Origin: Jeongeupia sp. USM3 | Lineage (GTDB): Bacteria > Pseudomonadota > Gammaproteobacteria > Burkholderiales > Chitinibacteraceae | Reading direction: 5' to 3' | NCBI RefSeq assembly: GCF_001808185.1 | Contig: NZ_CP017668.1 | Coordinates: forward strand, 2,108,001 to 2,172,000 | DNA: 64,000 bases | Part shown: in pieces, positions 34,085 through 42,549 of the stretch | How the letters are laid out: the number at the start of each line of letters is the position of its first letter | Numbering within the stretch: position 1 is the stretch's first letter | The notes under the pieces: model-generated | What the model saw: only the letters and a program-made list of their open reading frames with translations | Told to the model about the DNA's origin: nothing | Database searches by the model: none | Position numbers and translations under genes: made by a program

Positions 34085-35043
34085 CGCGCCGCCAGCCCTT
34101 GCGTGGTCGCCGCCCAGACGGTGTCGACATCGGGCGCCGCACCGCGCCGGCCGAGGTTGACCGCGTAGCTGCCGGCGAGCACGCCGGTCAGCGCCGGGTC
34201 CGACGCGCAGAAGATCGCCACGACCGGCGTCGCGACCGCCGCGGCCAGATGCGCGAGCCCGGTGTCGACGCCGACGACGACGCGCGCATCGGCAAGCAGC
34301 CGGGCCGCACTGCCCAGGTCCAGCTTCGGCGCGACGAGCGCATTCGGCATCGCCGCGGCCAGCCGCTCGGCGCGTTCGCGCTCGGCATCGCTGCCCCAGG
34401 GCAGCACGCACGCCAGCCCCTCGGCGGCGAGTCTGGTCCCGAGCGCGATCCAGTTCGCCTCCATCCATTCCTTGTCGGCGCGGCTGGTCGCCGTCAGCAG
34501 CACCGCATACGCGCCGTCCGGACGCCACGGCTGCGCGAGCGCCGGCACGGCCAGCCCGTAATCGGGCGGCGTGTCGATACGGTAATCGAAAGCGGCGGCA
34601 AACAGCCGCCGGGTGCGCTCGACCGCGTGCAACGCCCGCGGCACCGGATACGCGTCGGCATAGGCCAGCGAGGCGAGCGGCTCGCGCGCGCTGGCCCAGT
34701 CGTAGCCGGCGACCGGCGCGCCGGCCTGCCGCGCGACCATCGCGCTCTTGATCAGCCCCTGCGCGTCGACGACGCGCCCGTATTGCGGTGCGGCGAGCGC
34801 CTGCCGCAATGCGGCAACCTCGGCGCGCGTCTCCGGCGCCAGCGGCATGCGGCGCCAGCGGCGCAGCGCGAACGGGATCACCCGGTCGACGGACGGATGC
34901 AGCCGCGGCAGCGCGGCAAACCCCTCCTCGACGACCCAGTCCAGCCGGATGCCTGGCCGGGCGCGCGCCAGATCGGTCAGCGCCGGCAGCGTGTGGATGA
35001 TGTCGCCCATCGAAGACAGGCGCACGAGCAGCAATTTCGACAT
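34081..35043 (-). CDS. waaC: Lipopolysaccharide heptosyltransferase I WaaC
   Basis: A 320-residue GT9 family enzyme adding the first heptose to Kdo2-lipid A in the cytoplasm. MSKLLLVRLSSMGDIIHTLPALTDL is the diagnostic N-terminus. GRVVDAQGLIKSAMVARQAG and VVVGVDTGLAHLAAAVATPVVAIF are the acceptor and ADP-heptose-binding blocks. It is coupled to waaA. The start MSKLLL is fixed by family length; upstream in-frame sequence lies in the intergenic region and opposite GGDEF gene. Confidence 0.95.
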   Translation of the reverse strand: MSKLLLVRLSSMGDIIHTLPALTDLARARPGIRLDWVVEEGFAALPRLHPSVDRVIPFALRRWRRMPLAPETRAEVAALRQALAAPQYGRVVDAQGLIKSAMVARQAGAPVAGYDWASAREPLASLAYADAYPVPRALHAVERTRRLFAAAFDYRIDTPPDYGLAVPALAQPWRPDGAYAVLLTATSRADKEWMEANWIALGTRLAAEGLACVLPWGSDAERERAERLAAAMPNALVAPKLDLGSAARLLADARVVVGVDTGLAHLAAAVATPVVAIFCASDPALTGVLAGSYAVNLGRRGAAPDVDTVWAATTQGLAAR

Positions 35044-35119
35044 GGCCGGCATTGTAGAGGCTGCGGCGTAAGCCTGCACCCGGTCTACACTTGTTCCAAA
35101 CGCCTGCGGGAGCACCGCC

Positions 35120-35728
35120 ATGACCGAAAGCTGGATCGCCATCGCCTGGGGGACCGCCGCGCTGGGCTGGTTTGTCGCACTGATGCTGCTGCTCGCATGG
35201 CAGCGCGCCGGCGCACGCAGCGCGCCCGACGCGCCGCCGGCCAACGGCGGGGTCGACACGCTGAGCCAGTTGCCCGACCGCGCCCGCTTCCTCGACGCCG
35301 CGGCGCGCGAGGTCAACCGCTGCCAGCGCGCCGGTTACCCGCTGTCGGCGCTGCTGGTCGAACCCGAGCGGCTGCGCTGGTTCAACCAGCACTACGGCTA
35401 CGACGCCGGCGACCGGCTGCTGCGCCACATTGCCGCCGCCTGCCTCGGCTGCGTGCGCGACTTCGACCTGATCGGCCGCTTCTCGCACAAGGAGTTCGCC
35501 ATCCTGCTGCCCGACGCGACGCTGGCCGATGCGCAGGTCGCCGCGGCGCGGCTCGAGGCGGCGATCGCGTCGAGCTCGGTCACGCTCAAGGACGGCCGCG
35601 TGGTGCCGGTGACGGTGGCGATCGGCGCCGCGGCACTGGAAAGCGAGGCCGACACCGCCGACGACCTGCTGATCGCCGCCGACGAGGCGCGGGCCGCCGC
35701 GCAACGGCAGCAGGACACCGGCCATTGA
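35120..35728 (+). CDS. Membrane-anchored degenerate GGDEF-domain protein
   Basis: A 202-residue protein with one N-terminal transmembrane segment (WIAIAWGTAALGWFVALMLLLAW) and a GGDEF-fold domain. The fold elements LSQLPDRARFLDAA, LRWFNQHYGYDAGDRLL and IGRFSHKEFAILLPDA are clear, but GGDEF reads SHKEF, lacking the glycines and the first catalytic Asp position. It is probably not a cyclase and may bind GTP or a partner. It is divergent from waaC. Confidence 0.82.
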   Translation: MTESWIAIAWGTAALGWFVALMLLLAWQRAGARSAPDAPPANGGVDTLSQLPDRARFLDAAAREVNRCQRAGYPLSALLVEPERLRWFNQHYGYDAGDRLLRHIAAACLGCVRDFDLIGRFSHKEFAILLPDATLADAQVAAARLEAAIASSSVTLKDGRVVPVTVAIGAAALESEADTADDLLIAADEARAAAQRQQDTGH

Positions 35729-35751
35729 GCACGGCGGCGCGCATGAAAAAA

Positions 35752-35770
35752 GGCCGGCGTGACGCCGGCC
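35752..35770 (-). terminator. Rho-independent terminator of btuB
   Basis: GGCCGGCG-TGA-CGCCGGCC forms a perfect stem. On the minus strand a T6 run follows, 25 bp after the btuB stop. Confidence 0.85.
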
Positions 35771-35794
35771 CTGCGATCGGACGCGCGGCCCCGC

Positions 35795-37615
35795 TTACTG
35801 GCCGCTGTAGCTCAGTTTGACGAACCACATCCGCCCGCCGGTGCTGTAGTACTGCGCCAGCTCGTAATCGCGGTCGAACGCGTTCAGCAGCTGCGCGCTG
35901 GCGCGCCACTGCCTGGCGATCTGGTACTCGAGGCCGAGGTCGAGCTTGCCGTAACCGGCCAGCGGCTTGGTGTTGGCCTGGTCGTCGTAGCGCTTGCCGG
36001 CCGCCTGCCAGCTGGCGTTCCAGCGCCAGTCGCCGATCGTCTGCGCAACCGTCGCACCGCCGTAGACCTTGGCGCGCCGCGCCAGCTGCTTGCCGGTGTC
36101 CTCGTTCTCCGGGTCCTGCCAGGTGACGTTGGCGCCAAGCTCGAACGCGCCGAGCGCGCCGTTGCCGTTCAGCGTCAGGCCGCGGATGCGTGCGGCATTG
36201 ACGTTCTGCGGCGTGTAGTTGGCGTCGAGCGTGATCAGGTTGTCGATGCGGTTGTAGAACGCCGTCGCGTCGGCGCGCCAGTTGCCGCTCTGCCAGCGCA
36301 GGCCGCCGTCGACCGAACGGCCTTCCTCGGGCTTGAGGTTGGGGTTCGACGCCGGCGCAAAGCCCGGCCACGACGGGTAGTACAGGTCGACGAACGACGG
36401 CACGTGGAAGCTGGTGCCGGCGTTGGCGAACAGCTGCCAGCCCTCGACGAAGCGCCATGCGTAGCCGACGCCGCCGGTGGTCTTGCCGCCGAACTGGCTG
36501 TTGTCGTCGTAACGCACGTTGCCCTGCAGGTGGTGCGGGCCGAAGTCGTTCTGCCAGCCGGCCTGCACCGAGCTGTTGTAGCGCGTGGTCTGGTCGTACT
36601 CGGTGGTGCTGTCGAGCGATTCGCGCAGGTACTCGGCGCCGATCAGCCACTGGCCGACGCCGCTCTTGAGGATGTTGGTCCACTGGAACTGCTGCTGCGT
36701 CGTCGCGGTATTGCTTGGATAGCTGCTGTCGGTCACATAGCGGTCACGGCCGACGCCGGCGAGGAAGTTGCTCTGCCACCAGTCGTTGACCTTGACGTTG
36801 GCGTACGCTGCCCCGGCCGACTGGGTCCGGTGGCTGAGCGGGTCCTGGTCGTAGGCGCCGCCGTCGTAGTCGGCCTGGGTGTCGACATAGGTGCCGCGCA
36901 CGCCGACCTCGACGTTGTCGCCGAAGAAATGGCTCAGGTTGGCATTGGCGCTGCGCTGACGCCAGGCGTCGCGGTCGGCTTCGTAATAGATGCTCTTCGG
37001 CTTGGTCAGGTTGAAGCCGTCGCTGTTGTGCGCATCGACCGACACCGAGAAGCGCGTGTCGCCGACGGTACCGCCGACATTGGCGCTGCCGCCGAAGGTC
37101 CGGTCGCTGCCGGCGTCGACGCTGACGCTGCCGGCAGGCGCACCCTTGCCGCTCTTGGTGAAGATCTGCACCACGCCGCCGACCGCGTCGGCGCCGTACA
37201 GGCCCGACGCCGAACCGCGGACGATTTCGATCCGGTCGATCATCGACACCGGGATCGTGTCGAAGGCGCTCGAGCCGTCGGCACCGGGCGCGAGGCGCTG
37301 GCCGTCGAGCAGCACCAGCGTCTGGTTGGCATTGGCGCCGCGCAGGTAGAGGCTGGCCGGCTGGCCAAGGCCGCCGGTGCGGGCGAATTCGACGCCCGGC
37401 ACGCGCGACAGCACTTCGCCGAGCGTCTTGTTGCCGGCTTGCTGCAGCTCGCGGGCGTTGATCACCGTGGTGTCGCTCGACAGCGACGAGCGCGGCGAGG
37501 CGACGCGGGTCGCGGTGACGATCACCGGGTCGGCATCGAAACTGGGAACATCCGCGGCACAGGCAAAACCGGCGGACAGGAACAGCGGCAGGCACCGCAA
37601 TCTGGCTTGCAACAT
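35795..37615 (-). CDS. btuB: TonB-dependent cobalamin receptor BtuB
   Basis: A 606-residue outer-membrane receptor importing vitamin B12. The signal peptide MLQARLRCLPLFLSAGFACA leads to DPVIVTATRV, the TonB box region. The plug domain (LGEVLSRVPGVEFARTGGLGQPASLYLRGANANQTLVLLDGQRL, GSASGLYGADAVGGVVQIFTK) is followed by a 22-strand barrel. GGAGTGATGTG precedes the ATG. The ligand assignment rests mainly on the cobalamin riboswitch in its leader and the cob genes next door. The chain ends FVKLSYSGQ without the usual terminal aromatic. Confidence 0.93.
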   Translation of the reverse strand: MLQARLRCLPLFLSAGFACAADVPSFDADPVIVTATRVASPRSSLSSDTTVINARELQQAGNKTLGEVLSRVPGVEFARTGGLGQPASLYLRGANANQTLVLLDGQRLAPGADGSSAFDTIPVSMIDRIEIVRGSASGLYGADAVGGVVQIFTKSGKGAPAGSVSVDAGSDRTFGGSANVGGTVGDTRFSVSVDAHNSDGFNLTKPKSIYYEADRDAWRQRSANANLSHFFGDNVEVGVRGTYVDTQADYDGGAYDQDPLSHRTQSAGAAYANVKVNDWWQSNFLAGVGRDRYVTDSSYPSNTATTQQQFQWTNILKSGVGQWLIGAEYLRESLDSTTEYDQTTRYNSSVQAGWQNDFGPHHLQGNVRYDDNSQFGGKTTGGVGYAWRFVEGWQLFANAGTSFHVPSFVDLYYPSWPGFAPASNPNLKPEEGRSVDGGLRWQSGNWRADATAFYNRIDNLITLDANYTPQNVNAARIRGLTLNGNGALGAFELGANVTWQDPENEDTGKQLARRAKVYGGATVAQTIGDWRWNASWQAAGKRYDDQANTKPLAGYGKLDLGLEYQIARQWRASAQLLNAFDRDYELAQYYSTGGRMWFVKLSYSGQ

Positions 37616-37770
37616 CACATCACTCCGTAGCATTCGCCCCACGCGAACGCGATGGCGGCTGGCGCCGCCTCAAGGCTTGGGCAAAACAACGGAAGACGCG
37701 CAATGCAACGCGGCGCCACGGCGCCGCGAATCCTGACGGCCGCACCCCGGGCCCTCCGTTTCGTCGAATC

Positions 37771-37932
37771 CGCAGGCCGGTCTCCGGGCTCGCCGCTCCG
37801 GCGCCCGCCTTCCCGTCGACTCGACAGTGGCGTGATGGGCGCGTTCATTGCGGCTTACCGTTGCGGGGGCAGCTCAGGCCTTGGAGACGACTCCTCACCT
37901 GATTCCCGTTTCACCCCCGAGGGGGCACCTTG
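37771..37932 (-). promoter_or_regulatory. Cobalamin riboswitch upstream of btuB
   Basis: On the minus strand the leader holds the B12-box pattern CTGCCCCCGCAACGGTAAGC, preceded by GGGAATCAGGTGAGGAGTC and followed by CCACTGTCG, GGGAAGGCGGGC and GGAGACCGGCCTGCGG. This order is the classic adenosylcobalamin aptamer. It ends about 150 bp before btuB and should repress btuB when B12 is abundant. Confidence 0.95.
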
Positions 37933-38011
37933 CGAAAGCGCGCGGATTGTACCATGCACCCGGCATGCCCCGGCCGGACTAGACTGGTGTATCCGGACAC
38001 GGGAGCCCACC

Positions 38012-38263
38012 ATGAGCGTCACCCCCATCGGCCCGACGATCGAAACCTTCGAAACCGGCGGCCTGCACAAGCACCTCGACTCGATCGAGGCCGCGCTCGA
38101 CTACACGCTGATCAAGCGCGAGAACAGCGACGGCCCGCTGTACGAGCTGTGGGACGCCGCCTACGACGCGCTGGCCGACGCGGCACGCTCGCGCGATCCG
38201 GCCGATCTGGCCGAAGCGCGGGCCCGGCTCGAGGAAGCGATCGGCGTGGCCGGCCGCGCCTGA
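38012..38263 (+). CDS. Small hypothetical protein at the head of the cob genes
   Basis: An 83-residue acidic, probably helical protein (SVTPIGPTIETFETGGLH, then DPADLAEARARLEEAIGVAG). No signal, membrane segment or known motif was recognised. GGGAGCCCACC precedes the ATG. It lies 49 bp before cobT in the same direction, so it may be co-transcribed with the cobalamin genes, but no role can be assigned. Confidence 0.7.
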   Translation: MSVTPIGPTIETFETGGLHKHLDSIEAALDYTLIKRENSDGPLYELWDAAYDALADAARSRDPADLAEARARLEEAIGVAGRA

Positions 38264-38312
38264 CCGCCGCGTGCTAGCCTGTCGGTTTAAACCGTTTCCC
38301 ACGCCCACCGCC

Positions 38313-39353
38313 ATGTCCAAGATCGATCCCGCCATCGCCGCCGCCGCGCTCGCGCACCAGAACACGCTGACGAAGCCACCGGGCAGCCTTGGCCGGCTCG
38401 AGGCGCTGGCGGTCTGGTTCGCCGCGCGCCAGGGCAATGTCGTGCCGCTCAGGCTGCAGCCGGCCATTGTCGTCTTCGCCGCCGACCACGGCGTCGCCGC
38501 CGAAGGGGTATCGGCGTTTCCGATGGAAGTCACCGGGCAGATGGTCGCGAACTTCGTCACCGGCGGCGCCGCGATCAACGTGCTGGCGCGCGAAGCCGGC
38601 GCCGCGCTGAGCATCATCGACGTCGGCGTCGCCCACGATTACCCCTACCCGGCGCAGACGGTCGCGCCGCTGTTCCGCACGCCGGTCGCGCGCGGCACGC
38701 ACAACCTGCGCCGCGAGGCGGCGATGAGCGTCGCCGAAGCGACGCTGGCGTGGAACATCGGCCGCGAATCGGCGCTCGAGGCCATCGGCCGCGGCAAGAA
38801 CCTGCTGGTCGGCGGCGAGATGGGCATCGCCAACACCACCGCCGCGGCCTGCCTGGCCGTCGCGCTCGCGGGCATCAGCGCCGACGACGCGGTCGGCAAC
38901 GGCACCGGCATCGACGACGCGCGTCGTCTCCACAAGGTCGCCGTCGTCGCCGACGCGGTCGAACGCGCCCGGGCCGCCGGCGCGGGCAATGCGCGCGAAT
39001 GGCTGGCCGAGGTCGGCGGACTCGAGATCGCCGCGCTCGCCGGCTTCTACAGTGCCGCCGCCCACGCCGGCGTGCCGGTGCTGCTCGACGGCTTCATCAG
39101 CACCGCCGCCGCGCTGGTCGCCGTGCGCGACGACCCGGCCGTCGGCGACTGGCTGCTCGCCAGCCACTGCTCGCACGAGCGCGGCCACCGCGCGCTACTG
39201 GCGGCACTGCGGCTCGAACCGCTGGTCGACCTTGGGCTGCGGCTCGGCGAGGCCAGCGGCGCGGCGCTGGTGCTGCCGTTGCTGCAGAGCGCGCTGGCGC
39301 TGCACCGCGACATGGCGACCTTCGCCAGCGCCGGCGTCAGCGACGGCCAATGA
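38313..39353 (+). CDS. cobT: Nicotinate-nucleotide--dimethylbenzimidazole phosphoribosyltransferase CobT
   Basis: A 346-residue cytoplasmic enzyme making alpha-ribazole phosphate from DMB and nicotinate mononucleotide. LTKPPGSLGRLEALAVWFA, FAADHGVAAEGVSAFP, VGGEMGIANTTAAACL and the C-terminal HCSHERGHRALL and LGLRLGEASGAALVLPLL blocks are diagnostic; the final Glu of GEASG is the catalytic-base region. It overlaps the phosphatase gene by four bases. pncB at 51720-52943 makes the nicotinate mononucleotide it uses. Confidence 0.96.
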   Translation: MSKIDPAIAAAALAHQNTLTKPPGSLGRLEALAVWFAARQGNVVPLRLQPAIVVFAADHGVAAEGVSAFPMEVTGQMVANFVTGGAAINVLAREAGAALSIIDVGVAHDYPYPAQTVAPLFRTPVARGTHNLRREAAMSVAEATLAWNIGRESALEAIGRGKNLLVGGEMGIANTTAAACLAVALAGISADDAVGNGTGIDDARRLHKVAVVADAVERARAAGAGNAREWLAEVGGLEIAALAGFYSAAAHAGVPVLLDGFISTAAALVAVRDDPAVGDWLLASHCSHERGHRALLAALRLEPLVDLGLRLGEASGAALVLPLLQSALALHRDMATFASAGVSDGQ

Positions 39354-39952
39354 GCGGCCACAGGCTGACCCTGCTGCGTCATGGCGAAACAACGCCCGCC
39401 GGGCTGATCGGCCGGCACGATGCGCCGCTGTCGCCGCTCGGCTGGCAGCAGTTGCGGCAGCGCCGGGACGGGCTTGATGCCGCCGACCCGATCCGCGCGG
39501 TCGCGACGTCCGGCCTCGCGCGCTGCCATGACTTCGCCGCCGACACCGCAAGGCAGCGCGCACTGCAGTGCCACGTCGATATGGCATTTGCCGAACTCGA
39601 TTGCGGCGCGCTCAACGGCCATGCCGTCGCCGGCCTGACCGATGCCGACGCGATGACCTACCAACGCTGGCAGGCCGACCCGACCGCGGCACTGCCCGGC
39701 GGCGAGGACTGGGCAACGTTCACCGCCCGGATCGACGCCGGCCTGCGCCGCTGGCTGGCCGGTGCCAACGACGGCCACCACCTGCTCGTCACCCACGGCG
39801 GCGTGATCAAGGCGCTGCTGCTGCGCTGGCTCGGCCTGCCGCCAACACGCCACGGCCAGTTCTGGCCCGGCCACGCCGCCCATGTCAGCGTCTGGTGGAC
39901 GCCCGACTACCCGCCGGTGCTGCTTGCGATGGAGCTGGAGGCGCCATGCTGA
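39350..39952 (+). CDS. cobC: Alpha-ribazole phosphatase (CobC-like histidine phosphatase)
   Basis: A 200-residue histidine phosphatase. LTLLRHGETTPAGLIGR carries the catalytic RHG, and LLVTHGGVIKALLLRWLG holds the second conserved His. It dephosphorylates alpha-ribazole phosphate or adenosylcobalamin phosphate. It overlaps cobT upstream and cobS downstream, which supports this role over a generic phosphoglycerate mutase. Confidence 0.9.
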   Translation: MSGHRLTLLRHGETTPAGLIGRHDAPLSPLGWQQLRQRRDGLDAADPIRAVATSGLARCHDFAADTARQRALQCHVDMAFAELDCGALNGHAVAGLTDADAMTYQRWQADPTAALPGGEDWATFTARIDAGLRRWLAGANDGHHLLVTHGGVIKALLLRWLGLPPTRHGQFWPGHAAHVSVWWTPDYPPVLLAMELEAPC

Positions 39953-40692
39953 GCTTCGACTGGCGCAGCCCGGTGCTCGCGGTGCAGTTCCTCACCCGGC
40001 TGCCGACGCCGCAGGTCCGCGACTTCAAGCCCGAGCTGCTCGCCGGCGCCGTCGGCTGGTTCCCGGCGGTCGGCCTCCTGATCGGCGTGCTGCTGACGAT
40101 ACCGGTCGCACTGCTCGCGCCGCTGCAGCCGTGGCTGGCCGCGCTGGTCGGGCTGGCCGGCTGGGCATGGATCACCGGCGGGCTGCATCTCGACGGCCTC
40201 GCCGACCTCGCCGACGGCCTCGGCGCCGCGCACCGCGACCGGGAACGCTTCCTCGCGGTCGTCAAGGACCCGCATGTCGGCAGCTTCGGCGTGCTGGTGC
40301 TGGTGCTGCAGTGCGCCGCCAAGCTGGTGCTGCTGATGCTGGTCTGCCGGCTTGGCCACTGGTGGCTGCTGGTCCTTGCCCCGGCCTGGGCGCGCTGGGG
40401 CGTGTTCCGCTGGCAGACGCTGCCGCCGCTGGCGCCGGGCATGGCCGAACAGTTCGGCTGGGATCGCAGCAACGCCGTGTGGTTCTGGACCGGCCTGCTG
40501 GTGACGATGTCGCTGCTGCTGGCGCCGGCGCTGCTCGCCGCGCCGTTCATCGTCTGGGCCTACCGCCGCTGGCTCAAGCGCCGGCTCGGCGGCGTCAGCG
40601 GCGACTGCCTCGGCGCCGGCGTCGAGATCACCGAAACCGCACTGCTGCTGACCGGCGTACTGGCGACGCTGTTCGGCAGCCTGGCGTTATAA
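39946..40692 (+). CDS. cobS: Adenosylcobinamide-GDP ribazoletransferase CobS
   Basis: A 248-residue inner-membrane enzyme joining adenosylcobinamide-GDP and alpha-ribazole. VQFLTRLPTPQVRDF, WITGGLHLDGLADLADGLGAAHRDRERFLAVVKDPHVGSFGV (metal-binding Asp-rich region) and the C-terminal RLGGVSGDCLGAGVEITET are family hallmarks. It has about six transmembrane segments and overlaps the cobC gene by seven bases. Confidence 0.95.
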   Translation: MLSFDWRSPVLAVQFLTRLPTPQVRDFKPELLAGAVGWFPAVGLLIGVLLTIPVALLAPLQPWLAALVGLAGWAWITGGLHLDGLADLADGLGAAHRDRERFLAVVKDPHVGSFGVLVLVLQCAAKLVLLMLVCRLGHWWLLVLAPAWARWGVFRWQTLPPLAPGMAEQFGWDRSNAVWFWTGLLVTMSLLLAPALLAAPFIVWAYRRWLKRRLGGVSGDCLGAGVEITETALLLTGVLATLFGSLAL

Positions 40693-40722
40693 TCCCCTCC
40701 CCCCAGCCCGAGGAAGACCACC

Positions 40723-40986
40723 ATGAAAATCGTCCGCATCATCGAAGTCTGGGAAAAAGGCCTCGACGGCGCGCTTGTCGGCGAACTGCCGGTTGCCGAC
40801 ACCGTCACGACCGCCTTCCTGCTCGGCCTGTTCGCCAAGGAACAGAAAAAGCCCGACCCGCACATGCAGCTCTCGTACATCCTCAACGAAGGCCACATCG
40901 CCGCGCTGCAGCCCTACGTCGCCCAGCAGCTCGACCCGACGCGCCACGACTACATCCTCAGCGCCCACGGCGAGCCGGATTACTGA
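40723..40986 (+). CDS. Small conserved-looking hypothetical protein after cobS
   Basis: An 87-residue soluble protein (MKIVRIIEVWEKGLDGALVG ... LSAHGEPDY) preceded by an AGGAAGACCACC ribosome site. No motif was recognised. It lies 30 bp after cobS and is probably co-transcribed, but a cobalamin role is not demonstrated. Confidence 0.7.
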   Translation: MKIVRIIEVWEKGLDGALVGELPVADTVTTAFLLGLFAKEQKKPDPHMQLSYILNEGHIAALQPYVAQQLDPTRHDYILSAHGEPDY

Positions 40987-41025
40987 GCTCCGCCGCCCGG
41001 AGCGCCGGCATGGAATCGGCGAGAC

Positions 41026-41220
41026 TCAGTCGCGCTTGGCCGATTCCGTCCCTGGCTCGTCCGGCGCATCGTCAAGCCAGTCGTCGCCAAAAATTTCGAT
41101 CGGGTGCTGTGTCCGCGACGAGCCGTTGCCACAGCGCATGGCCGAGGTCGCGCAGTATTTGTCGCAGCCCCAGCAGATGCGTTCCGGGTGAGCCGGCCGG
41201 GCCGGAAAAGGTTTTGCCAT
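41026..41220 (-). CDS. DUF3079-type small Cys-rich protein
   Basis: A 64-residue protein. ERICWGCDKYCATSAMRCGN gives Cys16, Cys19, Cys23 and Cys30, a probable zinc site, followed by TQHPIEIFGDDWLDD. This pattern matches the DUF3079 family, whose function is unknown. No strong ribosome site was found, but the family start (MAKPFPARPAHPERICWG) fits exactly. Confidence 0.85.
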   Translation of the reverse strand: MAKPFPARPAHPERICWGCDKYCATSAMRCGNGSSRTQHPIEIFGDDWLDDAPDEPGTESAKRD

Positions 41221-41399
41221 TTAATCTGTGCCCGTGCTGCGAAGCGTGCTGCCGCCAGCAGCAACCGCCCCGCTGGATTGGAATCTGATGCGCAAGCCTG
41301 GATAGTAGTTTACTAGCGCAACCATGTGACGGGCTGGTTTGTAATTGTTTATTGCAACTTAAATCCGATCGTAAGCGCAGCAATCGAGGCCAGCCGCCC

Positions 41400-41828
41400 A
41401 TGCCGTCAGTCCGCATCAGTACCGATCCTGCCGAACAGGACATCGCGCTCATCCACCGTTTCCTCGCCGAAGAGTCGAAATGGGCGCGCGGGATACCGCT
41501 CGAACTGGTGCGCGAATCGGTCGCCAACTCGCTGAACTTTGGCCTGTTCGTCGGCGATGCGCAGGTCGGCTACGCCCGGGTGGTGAGCGATTACGCGACC
41601 TTCGCCTACCTGCTCGACGTGTTCGTGCTCGAACCGCAGCGCGGCAACGGTTACAGCCGGCGGCTGATGGACGCGGTGATCGCGCATCCGCGCCTGCAGG
41701 GCCTGCGCCGCTTCATGCTGTTCACCAGCAGCGCGCACGGGCTGTACGAAAAGTACGGTTTCACCCCGCCGGCGTATCCGGACACGATGATGGAAATCAT
41801 GGTGCCGAACGCCTACGCCGCCCGCTGA
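41400..41828 (+). CDS. GNAT-family acetyltransferase
   Basis: A 142-residue single-domain N-acetyltransferase. LDVFVLEPQRGNGYSRRLMDAVIAHP is the acetyl-CoA-binding motif A (Q/R-x-x-G-x-G/S), and LFTSSAHGLYEKYGFTPP is motif B. It is cytoplasmic with unknown substrate. The ATG with AGGCCAGCCGCCC upstream was chosen over an earlier in-frame ATG. Confidence 0.88.
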   Translation: MPSVRISTDPAEQDIALIHRFLAEESKWARGIPLELVRESVANSLNFGLFVGDAQVGYARVVSDYATFAYLLDVFVLEPQRGNGYSRRLMDAVIAHPRLQGLRRFMLFTSSAHGLYEKYGFTPPAYPDTMMEIMVPNAYAAR

Positions 41829-41829
41829 C

Positions 41830-42030
41830 TCAGGCCGGCAACGCGCCCCTGAGTACCGGCAGCAGACCCTCGGCGACGTGACATCGGATCGTCGTACCGG
41901 CCTCAAACCGGCGGCAGCGCACCCTTGAGCATCAGCGGCAGGCCGGCGGCGACGTGATATCGAACCGTCGCACCGGCCTCAAGCCGGCGGCAGCGCACCC
42001 TTGAGCATCAGCGGCAGGCCGGCGGCGACG
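41830..42030 (-). repeat. Triplicated 3' end of cobU (73- and 76-bp periods)
   Basis: Three consecutive units begin (as TCA, a minus-strand stop) at 41830, 41903 and 41979. The last is the real end of cobU (VAAGLPLMLKGALPPA-stop). The middle unit again encodes VAAGLPLMLKGALPPV-stop and the outermost a decayed VAEGLLPVLRGALPA-stop. Between units lie related 25-bp spacers (GTGATATCGAACCGTCGCAC and a variant). Confidence 0.85.
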
Positions 42031-42548
42031 AAGGCTGCGTTGTCGCACAGCGCCGCGACCGCCTGATTCAGCCGGCCCGCCTCGTCGACGAAGGCGCGGT
42101 TGATCGCGCCGAGCGGCACGATGCCAAGGCCGACCTCGTTGGCGACGAGCACAACGTCGCCGGGCACCTCGGCCAGCGCCGCCAGCAAGGCGTCGCGCTC
42201 GACAGCCAGCCGGGCCGGCAACGCGATCACGCCGGTTTCCGGATGCTCGGCGCCATCGCTGAACAGCAGGTTCGCCAGCCAGACCGTCAGGCAGTCGACC
42301 AGTACCAGCCGGCCCGGCGTCGCCTCGCGGCGGATCGCGTCGGCCAGCGCCAGCGGCGCTTCGACCGTGGTCCAGCCCGCCGGACGGCGTGCACGGTGAT
42401 GGGCGATCCTTGCCGCCATCTCGGCGTCACCGGGATGTCGCGTCGCCGTGACGATCACCGCAATGTCGCGGCCGGAAGCCAGCGCCAGCCGCTCGGCCAG
42501 CGCGCTCTTGCCCGAACGAGCGCCGCCGAGGATCAGTGTCGTCGCCAT
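41979..42548 (-). CDS. cobU: Adenosylcobinamide kinase/adenosylcobinamide-phosphate guanylyltransferase CobU
   Basis: A 189-residue bifunctional enzyme activating adenosylcobinamide for CobS. P-loop GGARSGKSALAERLA, VDCLTVWLANLLF and VLVANEVGLGIVPLGAINRAFVDEAGRLNQ are diagnostic. GGAGGCATGAG precedes the ATG. It is read opposite to cobT-cobC-cobS and lies just after the LysR gene, with only one base between the LysR stop and this start. Its 3' end is triplicated downstream. Confidence 0.95.
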   Translation of the reverse strand: MATTLILGGARSGKSALAERLALASGRDIAVIVTATRHPGDAEMAARIAHHRARRPAGWTTVEAPLALADAIRREATPGRLVLVDCLTVWLANLLFSDGAEHPETGVIALPARLAVERDALLAALAEVPGDVVLVANEVGLGIVPLGAINRAFVDEAGRLNQAVAALCDNAAFVAAGLPLMLKGALPPA

Positions 42549-42549
42549 C

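Noticed and set aside
32816..35725. Apparent fusion of waaA with a long upstream region on the minus strand
   Set aside because: The extra N-terminal part is an out-of-frame reading of waaC and of the opposite GGDEF gene. waaC is intact in its own frame and waaA has its normal start at 34084.
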